From contig CAMLLJ010000025.1 in assembly GCA_946480845.1 (NCBI GenBank), positions 1-17,730 on the forward strand: a stretch of DNA of 17,730 bases. The letters are read 5' to 3'. Position 1 is the stretch's first letter. Every line of letters starts with the position of its first letter. The position numbers and the translations under genes were made by a program. The stretch comes from an uncultured Gemmatimonadota bacterium. Lineage in GTDB: Bacteria > Gemmatimonadota > Gemmatimonadetes > Gemmatimonadales > GWC2-71-9. The notes under the pieces were generated by a model. The model was not told where the DNA came from, did no database searches, and worked only from the letters and a program-made list of their open reading frames with translations. This document shows positions 1-6,248 of the stretch, piece after piece.

Positions 1-349
1 CCAGGGCGGCACCCGCACCATCATCTGGGACCTGGCCAAGCTCGACGACCCGGTCGTGGCGGGCGAGTACCACGCGCCGGTGAATGCCAGCGACCACAAC
101 CTGTACATCGTCGGCAACCGGATGTACAACTCGAACTACGAGAGCGGCCTTCGCGTGGTGGACATCAGCGACCGCGTGAACCCGAAGGAGATCGGCTTCT
201 TCGACACCGTGCCCGTGGGCAAGGATGCGCCCGGCTTCGGCGGCTCGTGGAGCAACTTCCCCTTCTTCAAGAGCGGCACGATCCTGGTCACCAGCGGGCG
301 CGAAGGCCTCTTCCTCCTGAAGGACCAGACCACTAGTCTGACTCCATGA
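1..349 (+). CDS. LVIVD-repeat (choice-of-anchor B type) protein, 3' end only
   Basis: This is the C-terminal 115 or so residues of a larger protein; the reading frame is open from base 2, so the start lies outside the window. The visible part contains repeated units typical of LVIVD beta-propeller repeats: 'NLYIVGNRMYNSNYESGLRV', then 'VDISDRVNPKEIGFFDT', then a closing 'FKSGTILVTSGREGLFLL'. Proteins of the choice-of-anchor B family carry such repeats and are normally exported. No enzymatic residue can be assigned. The TGA stop overlaps the ATG of the next gene (ATGA, 346-349), which argues for one operon of extracytoplasmic propeller proteins. The family call is firm, the biological role is unknown. 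Confidence 0.82.
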   Translation, partial: QGGTRTIIWDLAKLDDPVVAGEYHAPVNASDHNLYIVGNRMYNSNYESGLRVVDISDRVNPKEIGFFDTVPVGKDAPGFGGSWSNFPFFKSGTILVTSGREGLFLLKDQTTSLTP

Positions 350-1473
350 TCCGCAGCCTGTCTCTCGCAGTCATGGTGGGCGTCCTCGGGGCCTGTGCGG
401 CTCCGGGGGCGGCCCGCCCGGCGGCCGCTCCGGCCGCCGCGTCGTCTCCGGCAGGATCCGCGCGCCTCTACGTGCCCAACCAGAACGACGCCACCGTCAT
501 GGTGCTCGATGCCCGGACGGGCGCGCTCATGACCACGGTCGATCTCCGCGCCGCCGGCTTCACCGCCAACGCCAAGCCGCACGCCGTGATCGCCGAGCCC
601 GACGGCTCGGCGTGGTACGTGACGCTGATCGGCGACGGGTACGTCGCCAAGTTCGACCGGGAGAACCGGCTCCAGGGGCGCGCGAAGATGGAAACCCCCG
701 GCATGCTGGCGCTCGACCCGCGCCACGACCGGGTCTATGCCAGCCGCTCGATGACGGCGGTGAGCGCGCCGTCCAGCATCGGCGTCATCCGCCGGAGCGA
801 CATGGCGCTGCTCGAGGAGCTCGACGTGATCCTCCCCCGCCCGCACGCCATCGCCGTGGACACGGTGAGCGGCCGCGTCTGGGTCTCCGGCCTCGGCGAC
901 AACCGCATCGCGGTGATCGACACGGCCGGCCGCGTCGAGCTCACCGACGTGGCCGGGCCGCTCCACGCCTACGTCACCTTCGCGCTCTCGCCCGATGGCA
1001 ACCGGCTCGCCGCCTCGACCCAGCTCACCTCGAGCATGATCCTCTTCGACGTGCGCGGGAAGCTGCCGGCGCCGGTGGCGGCGGTCGAGGTGCTGCCGTT
1101 CGGCTACCAGATCGCCTGGGCGCCGGATGGGCGCTCGGTGTGGCTCGGCAACCAGCGGAGCGGTGCCGTGACCCAGGTGAACGCCGAAGGATGGGTCGTT
1201 GCCGGCGTGCTGCGCGACAGCGCGTTCGCCGAGCCGCACGGCGTCGCGGTCTCGGCGGACGGCGGCACCATCTATGTCTCGAGCCACGGCCGGCAGTCCG
1301 CGCCGTCGGCCCCCACGCCGGCCGACACCATGCACGGCGGCATGCATGCCGGGGAGGGCGCGCCGCGGGACGGCGGCACCGTCGCACTCATCGATGCGCG
1401 GACCCGCGCGGTGCGGTCGGTGGTCCGGGTGGGCCACTACGCCGTGGCGATGGGGATCGCCGGCGCACGATGA
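346..1473 (+). CDS. YncE-like beta-propeller lipoprotein with Met/His loop
   Basis: This encodes 375 residues. The N-terminus is a lipoprotein signal peptide with lipobox LGAC (Cys17), followed by an Ala/Pro-rich linker (about 18-38) and then a YncE/YVTN-type seven-bladed propeller. Blade motifs include 'RLYVPNQNDATVMVLDARTG' (40-59), 'GRVWVSGLGDNRIAVIDTAG' (176-195) and 'GTIYVSSHG' (307-315). A (P/L)H(A/G) motif recurs at H79, H167, H207 and H298. Between the last blades is an insert at about 317-343 holding MHGGMH (329-334), a possible metal-binding loop. Known YncE relatives are periplasmic and of mostly unclear role. The gene overlaps both neighbours by ATGA, so it is probably co-translated with the LVIVD and VCBS proteins. 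Metal binding is my inference; the fold and export are well supported. Confidence 0.85.
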   Translation: MIRSLSLAVMVGVLGACAAPGAARPAAAPAAASSPAGSARLYVPNQNDATVMVLDARTGALMTTVDLRAAGFTANAKPHAVIAEPDGSAWYVTLIGDGYVAKFDRENRLQGRAKMETPGMLALDPRHDRVYASRSMTAVSAPSSIGVIRRSDMALLEELDVILPRPHAIAVDTVSGRVWVSGLGDNRIAVIDTAGRVELTDVAGPLHAYVTFALSPDGNRLAASTQLTSSMILFDVRGKLPAPVAAVEVLPFGYQIAWAPDGRSVWLGNQRSGAVTQVNAEGWVVAGVLRDSAFAEPHGVAVSADGGTIYVSSHGRQSAPSAPTPADTMHGGMHAGEGAPRDGGTVALIDARTRAVRSVVRVGHYAVAMGIAGAR

Positions 1474-3383
1474 GGCGCCGGTTCGGGGCCGCGGCGCTCC
1501 TGCTCCTCGCCTGCGGTCCCGCGTCCGGCGGCGCGCAGTCCGCGCCCGCGCCGGCAGGGCGGCCGCCTGCCGGCGGACTGCTCCCGCCGCTCGAACGCCG
1601 CGTGGACGCCGTCGCGATCGCCGACTCCACCGGCCGCCGCTACGACCTCCCCTTCCTCGGCGGGCTCGACCGGCCCCGCCCCCAGCTCGTGGACATCGAC
1701 GGCGACGGCGACCTGGACCTGTTCATCCAGGAATATTCCGGCCGCATGACCTTCTTCGAGCGCACCGGCGCCGGCCCCGCCGCGCGCTGGACCTGGCGCA
1801 CCGACCGCTGGCACGACCTCGACATCGGCGAGTGGAGCCGCTTCGTGGACGTGGACGCCGACGGCGACATCGACCTCCTCGCCGAGGCGCCCTACAGCTT
1901 CATCCGCTGGTACCGGAACGACGGGAGCGCGCGGGAGCCGAAGTTCACCCTCGCCGCCGACACCCTGCGCGACACCTCGAACCAGCCCATCTTCGCCGAC
2001 CGGCAGAACATCCCCCAGCTTGCCGACCTCGACTGCAACGGCCGGCTCGACCTGATGCTGGGTCGCGTGGACGGCACCATCACCCGGTTCGAGATGCGCG
2101 ACCTGCATCCGCAGTACGGCCCGCGCTTCGCCTTCGTCACCGACCGCTTCGAGAACATCCAGATCCTGGGCGGCGATGCCGCGGGCCCCGCACCGCCGCC
2201 GACGCCCGCGTCGCCGGTGGGCCCCAGCCTGCATGGCGCCAACACGATGGCCATCACCGACATCGACGGGGACGGCGACCAGGACATCCTCTGGGGCGAT
2301 TTCTTCGAGCCCGGGCTGCTCTGGATCCGGAACGACGGCAGCTGCACGGGTCCCTCGATGCGCGGCACGCCGATTCCCTTCCCGGTCGGGGCGCCGGTCC
2401 GCACCAGCGGCTACAACGCGCCGGTGCTGGCGGACCTCGACGGCGACGGCGATGCCGACCTGCTGATGGGCATCCTCGGCGGCGCATACAACCCCACCCG
2501 GACGGCGCGCAACAATCTCTACCGCCTCGAGCAGACCGCGCCGGGCCGCTTCGCGGTGCAGAGCACGCGCGTCCTCGACGGGCTCGACCTGGGCAGTGAG
2601 AGCGCGCCGGCGCTCGCCGACCTCGATGGTGACGGCGACCTCGACCTCCTCGCCGGCAACAAGATCGAGTCCGACGGTTCCCAGGCGGCCGGGCTCTACT
2701 ATCTGGAGAACACCGGCACCGCGCAGGCGCCGGCGTTCCGGGAGCGGGGCCGCATCGGCGTCACGGAGGCGTATCACTTCGCGCCCGCCCTGGGCGATCT
2801 CGACGGCGACGGCGATCTCGACCTGGTCCTGGGCACCTGGCGCGATGAAATCCCATACTATCGCAACGAGGGCACGCGGCAGGCGCCGGAGTTCGTGCGC
2901 GCGGACAGCGCACTGGTCCGGCTCACTCGCGGCAGCCACGCCAACCCGGCGCTCGCCGACATGGACGGGGACGGCGATCTCGACCTGCTGGTGGGCGAGG
3001 CATCGGGCGCGGTGAACTACTACCGCAATGACGGGGGCCGCTCGGCGCCGAAGTTCGTGCTGGTGAGTGACGAGTGGGAGGAGATCACCGGCATCCGCCG
3101 GAGCGTGCCGCGCCCGGTGGACCTCGACGGCGACGGCGATCTCGACCTCGTCGTCGGCAGCGAGTCGGGTCGGCCGCTGGTCCTGCGCAACGCCGGCACG
3201 AAGTCAGCGCCGCGCCTCGAGCCCGTCGAGGCGGCGGCGCCGCAGTGGCCGCCCTACGCCGCGCCGGCCTTCGGCGACCTCGACGGCGACGGCGACATGG
3301 ACCTGCTCCTCGGAGGCGCCTCCGGGGGCCTCCAGTACTTCGAGAACGCGCGGGCGGTCAGCGGGACTCGAGGCGCGCGATGA
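1470..3383 (+). CDS. VCBS/FG-GAP repeat protein with ten Ca-binding-type repeats
   Basis: This encodes 637 residues from the ATG at 1470, which overlaps the previous stop as ATGA. The frame stays open far upstream (to 612), but only this start gives an export signal: MRRR, a hydrophobic run, and either a short lipobox (LLAC, Cys15) or a signal peptidase I site near AQS (22-24). The body has ten DxDGDGDxDL-type loops, starting near residues 72, 125, 183, 273, 340, 383, 442, 490, 540 and 602. These are typical of calcium-loaded FG-GAP/VCBS propeller blades. Loop 3 is degenerate (DLDCNGRLDL). Between blades are 'YYRNDGxxxxPKF' or 'YLENTGTxxAP' strands. There is no anchoring or secretion-sorting domain at the C-terminus. 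The likely role is an exported binding or scaffold protein; the substrate is unknown. Its end overlaps the opposing META gene by 26 bases. Confidence 0.88.
   Translation: MRRRFGAAALLLLACGPASGGAQSAPAPAGRPPAGGLLPPLERRVDAVAIADSTGRRYDLPFLGGLDRPRPQLVDIDGDGDLDLFIQEYSGRMTFFERTGAGPAARWTWRTDRWHDLDIGEWSRFVDVDADGDIDLLAEAPYSFIRWYRNDGSAREPKFTLAADTLRDTSNQPIFADRQNIPQLADLDCNGRLDLMLGRVDGTITRFEMRDLHPQYGPRFAFVTDRFENIQILGGDAAGPAPPPTPASPVGPSLHGANTMAITDIDGDGDQDILWGDFFEPGLLWIRNDGSCTGPSMRGTPIPFPVGAPVRTSGYNAPVLADLDGDGDADLLMGILGGAYNPTRTARNNLYRLEQTAPGRFAVQSTRVLDGLDLGSESAPALADLDGDGDLDLLAGNKIESDGSQAAGLYYLENTGTAQAPAFRERGRIGVTEAYHFAPALGDLDGDGDLDLVLGTWRDEIPYYRNEGTRQAPEFVRADSALVRLTRGSHANPALADMDGDGDLDLLVGEASGAVNYYRNDGGRSAPKFVLVSDEWEEITGIRRSVPRPVDLDGDGDLDLVVGSESGRPLVLRNAGTKSAPRLEPVEAAAPQWPPYAAPAFGDLDGDGDMDLLLGGASGGLQYFENARAVSGTRGAR
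1686..3330 (+). repeat. Ten coding repeats of the DLDGDGDLDL loop
   Basis: The nucleotide core gaCCTCGACGGCGACGGCGA(t/c)CTCGACCT recurs at irregular spacing inside the VCBS gene. The last six copies are nearly identical at DNA level, for example near 2622, 2797, 2959, 3119 and 3278. The spacing (about 150-260 bases) and the strict reading-frame phase show that these are protein repeats rather than a separate genetic element. Such near-identical stretches could support in-frame recombination that changes blade number. Confidence 0.8.
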
Positions 3384-3870
3384 CGTCGGACGCGCGCAGC
3401 AGCTCGAGCGCGCTCCCTTCGCGCCGGTAGCGCTCGACCGAGTCGAGCGCGGCCGCAAAGGCCGTCTCCAGCTCCATCCCCTCCGAGCACGCCATCCGCG
3501 TCATCACCAGCGGCCCCAGCCGGAGGCTGTCGCCCGTCATCGCATAGGGACCGGCGATGCGGTTGCACCCGCCGAAGCCGGCCACGCGTCCTTCCTCATC
3601 GAACTGCAGCGTCGCGGGACGGCCTCCTGCGCCCATGGCGGCGGGCCGGCCGTTCAGCTCGACCAGGTGCCACTCGGGGCCGGCGAGTGCCGTGTCGCCC
3701 GATGCGGCCTCGGCCGGCGCGGGGGCCGTGGACATCGCCGCGCTGTCGGGCACCTGCGCTTCGGGAGTGGGATCCGGACGGGAGCAGGCGATCACGGCGA
3801 TCGCGAGGATCGCGGCGCTTGCGGAGATCGCGGCGCGTGGGGCCTGCGACAGGCGGCGCATGGGAGGCAC
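3358..3870 (-). CDS. META-domain (HslJ-like) lipoprotein
   Basis: This encodes 170 residues from the ATG at 3870; an in-frame ATG at 3861 (Met4) is an alternative. A lipoprotein signal ends in VIAC (Cys29), followed by a Pro/Ala/Ser linker and a META domain from about 65 to 168. Family hallmarks are visible: 'WHLVELNG' (67-74), 'LQFDEEGRVAGFGGCNRIAG' (88-107), 'GDSLRLGPLVMTRMAC' (113-128). C102 and C128 are the conserved Cys pair. META proteins such as HslJ are small envelope proteins linked to stress or antibiotic tolerance; no catalytic role is known. A ribosome site, GGGAG, lies 8 bases before the start. It follows the DUF488 gene by 20 bases on the same strand, and its 3' end overlaps the VCBS gene. 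Confidence 0.88.
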   Translation of the reverse strand: MPPMRRLSQAPRAAISASAAILAIAVIACSRPDPTPEAQVPDSAAMSTAPAPAEAASGDTALAGPEWHLVELNGRPAAMGAGGRPATLQFDEEGRVAGFGGCNRIAGPYAMTGDSLRLGPLVMTRMACSEGMELETAFAAALDSVERYRREGSALELLRASDVIARLESR

Positions 3871-3890
3871 TCCCAGTGGTGGGTGACGGC

Positions 3891-4283
3891 TCAGGGACGC
3901 AGCGAGGCGCCCGCTTCGCGCAGCAGCTCCCGGAGCACCGACCGGTGGCAGTGCGCTTCGTCCTCACAGTAGCATCCCATGGAGAAATCCGCCCCCGCCG
4001 AGAGTGCCGCCAGCATCGGGATCACCCGGGCCGCGGGCGGCTTCGCCATCTCCGCGCGGTAGCGCTTCGCGAAGCGCGCCCAGCGCGCCGGCGTGATCGG
4101 CTCGCCGAGGATCCAGGAGACCAGTGGCGCACTGGGCGACAGCTCGGGAAGCCAGAGGTCGTAGAAGTCGCGCGATGCGTAGTCGGCCTTCGGCACGCCG
4201 CGCGGCGGCCGGCGCACGGCGCCGATCCGCGGCCCTTCGCCCTTCGCACGCGGCGAGCCCAGGCGCACGATCCGGATGGCCAC
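3891..4283 (-). CDS. DUF488 (YeaO-type) protein
   Basis: This encodes 130 residues from a GTG start at 4283, six bases after the stop of the upstream lipoprotein gene. It matches the DUF488 family along its length: 'IRIVRLGSPR' at the N-terminus, 'DFYDLWLPELSPS' (39-51), 'FAKRYRAEM' (71-79), and the Cys/His-rich signature 'GCYCEDEAHCHRSVLRELL' (103-121), with C104, C106, C112 and H113. Family members are small cytoplasmic proteins with no established reaction; the Cys/His signature is suggestive of metal or nucleic-acid binding. It has no signal peptide, unlike its lipoprotein neighbours, so co-location with them may be simple operon packing. Confidence 0.88.
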   Translation of the reverse strand: MAIRIVRLGSPRAKGEGPRIGAVRRPPRGVPKADYASRDFYDLWLPELSPSAPLVSWILGEPITPARWARFAKRYRAEMAKPPAARVIPMLAALSAGADFSMGCYCEDEAHCHRSVLRELLREAGASLRP

Positions 4284-4289
4284 GCCGCC

Positions 4290-4808
4290 CTACTCGGCGG
4301 AGAGGAGCCGTGCGCTGTTCACGGCGTCGGTGAAGGCCCGCACGGTGGTGAACCGGTCCACCACGATCGTGCGGACCCGCGTCGAGTCGGGCGCGCCGAG
4401 CATGCCCGCGGCGCCCGCGGGGTCCTCGAAGCAGAACCAGGGCCGGCGTTCGTCACCCGGCCAGCGTGGCAGCCGGCGGCCCGATGCGCTGTCGGCCTCG
4501 AAGCAGGTGATGCGCTGCTCCGGGTCGGCGAGGTGCGGCACGGCGGTGCCCCGGAGCCGGATCTCGCCGGCGAAGCGCACGGTGCCCACCCATTCGCCCA
4601 CGCCTTCGCCCCAGACCACGTCGGTGCTGTCCACCCGCAGCTCGCCCACTTCCATTCCGCGCCGCAGGTTGGCCGGATCGAAGATGAGCGGGGGCGGCGG
4701 GCCGGCCGGCCTGCCGGGGGGTGGCTCCGATTCGCCCTTCGCATCGGAACCCGCGCACGCGGCGGCGAGCAGCAGCATGCCGAGCACGGCGGCCCGTTCA
4801 GTCCACAT
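4290..4808 (-). CDS. Putative lipoprotein, unknown function
   Basis: This encodes 172 residues. The frame is open further upstream, but I chose the ATG at 4808 because it starts a signal peptide (hydrophobic core about 6-17, Cys18 after AAA, a weak lipobox) and overlaps the stop of the upstream gene by 11 bases. A Gly/Pro/Glu-rich linker (19-40) leads to an unrecognised domain of about 130 residues with a hydrophobic/charged alternation typical of beta strands. Two Cys (C102, C126) could form a disulfide. The C-terminal part 'IVVDRFTTVRAFTDAVNSAR' looks helical. The translation shows no family I can name. It is likely co-expressed with the tandem-module lipoprotein upstream and with DUF488 downstream. 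Confidence 0.7.
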   Translation of the reverse strand: MWTERAAVLGMLLLAAACAGSDAKGESEPPPGRPAGPPPPLIFDPANLRRGMEVGELRVDSTDVVWGEGVGEWVGTVRFAGEIRLRGTAVPHLADPEQRITCFEADSASGRRLPRWPGDERRPWFCFEDPAGAAGMLGAPDSTRVRTIVVDRFTTVRAFTDAVNSARLLSAE

Positions 4809-5343
4809 AGGGCTGCCAGCGCACGAGCCGAAGCGTATCACGGACGTGGAAGAGGCCGACCATGTCGTCTGCGGATTCTCCAGGTCTGGTGTACCAGAGG
4901 GCGAGCGTGTCGGCGATGGTGTCGGTCCTGCCGGCCTCGCCGAGACGGGCGCGAACGTCCGCCGGGGTGCTCCGGCCGATCCGGACCCGCCCCAGGTCGG
5001 GCCTGCCCGGCTCGGTGGACTCGACCTCGAGCAGGAACTCATGCGCGGCCGCCGCGGGCTGGAGGAAGATGTACGCGAGCCCGCGGTATCGCAGGTAGCG
5101 GACGGTGTCGGTGGCCGTGGTGTCGTGCCGGTTGGGCGAGGGCGCGGTATGCACGCTGTCGGGGCGGCCCAGCCGTCTGGTGACATCGCGGCGTGTGGCG
5201 CCGAAGGCGAGACCCGCCTCGTAGATGCCGGCGACGGCGTCGCGGGAAACGGCCGGCACCTCGGCGCCGGACGGCGCCAGCACCGGGTCCGGCCGGCAGG
5301 CCGCGAGCGCCAGCAGGGCGAGCGCGGGAATGGCCCGGTTCAG
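4798..5343 (-). CDS. Lipoprotein with two tandem BamE/SmpA-like modules; start uncertain (CTG?)
   Basis: The mature protein is clear: a signal peptide ending in LAAC (Cys16), then two similar units. Unit 1 has 'LAFGATRRDVTRRLGRPDSV' (45-64) and unit 2 has 'VRIGRSTPADVRARLGEAGR' (120-139). Each is followed by a tyrosine- or tryptophan-containing strand (RYLRYRGLAYIFLQP; LALWYTRPGESA) and a short closing strand. This 'G-x-T-x-x-D-V-x-x-x-L-G' pattern is the lead motif of the BamE/SmpA/BLIP-type fold, so I call tandem BamE-like modules by resemblance. No ATG, GTG or TTG lies close to the signal peptide. A CTG at 5343, with GGAG 8 bases before it, fits best and gives 181 residues. The only ATG, at 5553, would run through the divergent gene. 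Confidence 0.68.
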   Translation of the reverse strand: MNRAIPALALLALAACRPDPVLAPSGAEVPAVSRDAVAGIYEAGLAFGATRRDVTRRLGRPDSVHTAPSPNRHDTTATDTVRYLRYRGLAYIFLQPAAAAHEFLLEVESTEPGRPDLGRVRIGRSTPADVRARLGEAGRTDTIADTLALWYTRPGESADDMVGLFHVRDTLRLVRWQPYVD

Positions 5344-5419
5344 CGTCGTCGCTCCACGCCCCGGAGGGCACGCTTTCTGCCGCCCGGAGTGGTCCGGCTC
5401 ACTTCTCAGGGGGTTTTCG
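5344..5419. promoter_or_regulatory. Divergent intergenic region between two lipoprotein genes
   Basis: These 76 bases separate two genes that point away from each other, so both promoters should lie here or inside the opposite gene's 5' end. A good ribosome site for the plus-strand gene (AGGGGG, 5408-5413) sits 6 bases before its ATG. I see no convincing -35/-10 pair on either strand. Confidence 0.4.
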
Positions 5420-5809
5420 ATGCGATCGGTCACGGCTCTCGCCCCGGTTCTGGCACTTCTCACTGCAACGGCTTGCAGTTCGATCTCGACGACCAGCACG
5501 CGCCCAACCCCGGCGAAGTCCCGCGCGCCGTCCCGGACGGTGGTGGCGCACATCCCGCCAGGCCACTATCCGGCGCCGGGCCGGTGCCGCATCTGGCTGC
5601 CGGACGAAGCACCGGGACACCAGCCGGGGCAGCGTTCCTGCGCCGGCATCGAGCGGGTGGCGCCCGCCGGCAGCTGGATCCTCATGCGTCCCGCCGGCGA
5701 GAAGCGGAGCGTGGTGCATGTCCGCGTCATCGACGACCGGCGCAGCGGCGTGGTGGTCCGGCGCGGGTACTACGACGCGAAGCGCCACATGGTGGTCCGC
5801 GACAGCTGA
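5420..5809 (+). CDS. Small lipoprotein with PPGHYPxPGxCRxW motif
   Basis: This encodes 129 residues from the ATG at 5420, supported by an AGGGGG ribosome site 6 bases upstream. The signal peptide ends in TATAC (Cys19), followed by a Ser/Thr/Pro/Arg-rich linker (20-40). The core 'IPPGHYPAPGRCRIWLPDEA' (45-64), continuing with PGHQPGQ to C74, resembles a short Cys-, Gly- and Pro-rich motif that I recall from many small exported proteins of Gemmatimonadota-like bacteria. C56 and C74 could pair. The C-terminal third (98-127) is basic and beta-rich, with 'VRVIDDRRSGVVVRRGYYDA'. Function is unknown; an envelope role is likely. It ends 19 bases from the convergent DUF1801 gene. Confidence 0.8.
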   Translation: MRSVTALAPVLALLTATACSSISTTSTRPTPAKSRAPSRTVVAHIPPGHYPAPGRCRIWLPDEAPGHQPGQRSCAGIERVAPAGSWILMRPAGEKRSVVHVRVIDDRRSGVVVRRGYYDAKRHMVVRDS

Positions 5810-5811
5810 GC

Positions 5812-5824
5812 GCCGCCGCGCGGC
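5812..5824. terminator. Small GC hairpin between convergent genes
   Basis: GCCGC (5812-5816), loop CGC, then GCGGC (5820-5824) forms a 5-bp hairpin just after the plus-strand stop and before the minus-strand stop. There is no T tract on either side, so it is at best a weak terminator and may be chance in such GC-rich sequence. Confidence 0.22.
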
Positions 5825-5828
5825 ACCC

Positions 5829-6248
5829 TCACCTCACGCGCTTCGGCTCCATCGCCTTGACCGACGCAGCGCAGAGCTGGCGGAGCACGTTCACGTCCAC
5901 GTCCGCCAGCTTGCGCACGTAGAGGCACGACTTCCCCGACTTGAACCTGCCGAGTTTCGCCGTCAGCGCGTCGAACCTCGCGACGCCCGGCATCAGGTAG
6001 AGCGTGAGGTCCGTCTTTCTCGGCGAGAACCCGATGACGGGCCACTCGGCGTCTTTTCCCGTCGTGTTCCGGTACCGGTAGCGGCCGAAGCCGACGATGC
6101 TCGGCCCCCACATCTGCGGCCGCTCCCCCGTCACCTCCTCCAGCATCTTCGCCACCGCCTGGCAGTCCGCGCGGCGCGCCGGATCCGCCACCTTGCCCAG
6201 GAAGGCGCTCACGCTCGCAGCCGTCGGCTTCGTCTTCAGCTCGGCCAT
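5829..6248 (-). CDS. DUF1801 domain protein
   Basis: This encodes 139 residues from the ATG at 6248, which overlaps the HAD gene stop as ATGA. It matches the DUF1801 family (YdhG-like fold): 'VSAFLGKVADPARRADCQAV' (13-32), 'WGPSIVGFGRYRYR' (47-60), 'WPVIGFSPRKTDLTLYLMPG' (69-88), 'KLGRFKSGKSCLYVRKLADV' (98-117). Members are small cytoplasmic proteins with no proven reaction. No signal peptide is present. It is the last gene of a five-gene coupled run that starts with DinB at 8703, so it should be made with the hydrolase and the acetyltransferase. The frame continues upstream within the HAD gene, but those residues are Arg/Ala-rich shadow sequence. Confidence 0.9.
   Translation of the reverse strand: MAELKTKPTAASVSAFLGKVADPARRADCQAVAKMLEEVTGERPQMWGPSIVGFGRYRYRNTTGKDAEWPVIGFSPRKTDLTLYLMPGVARFDALTAKLGRFKSGKSCLYVRKLADVDVNVLRQLCAASVKAMEPKRVR

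Noticed and set aside
136..1437. Long open frame on the minus strand antisense to the LVIVD and propeller genes
   Set aside because: Its translation is Arg/His/Gly/Asp-rich low-complexity, has no domain, and mirrors the GC-rich codons of two convincing plus-strand genes.
612..1469. Upstream extension of the VCBS frame
   Set aside because: This part overlaps the propeller lipoprotein in another frame and is Arg-rich; the signal peptide and ATGA junction place the start at 1470.
1437..2939. 500-codon minus-strand frame antisense to the VCBS gene
   Set aside because: It reads as Val/Ala/Glu-rich complement of the repeated calcium-loop codons and has no start context or domain.
2600..3330. Regular DNA repeats considered as a CRISPR array
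   Set aside because: The repeats are in reading frame, unevenly spaced at about 150-260 bases, and code for DxDGDGDxDL loops.
3687..5922. Long plus-strand frames across the META, DUF488 and lipoprotein genes
   Set aside because: Arg/Gly/Pro-rich shadows of recognisable minus-strand families.
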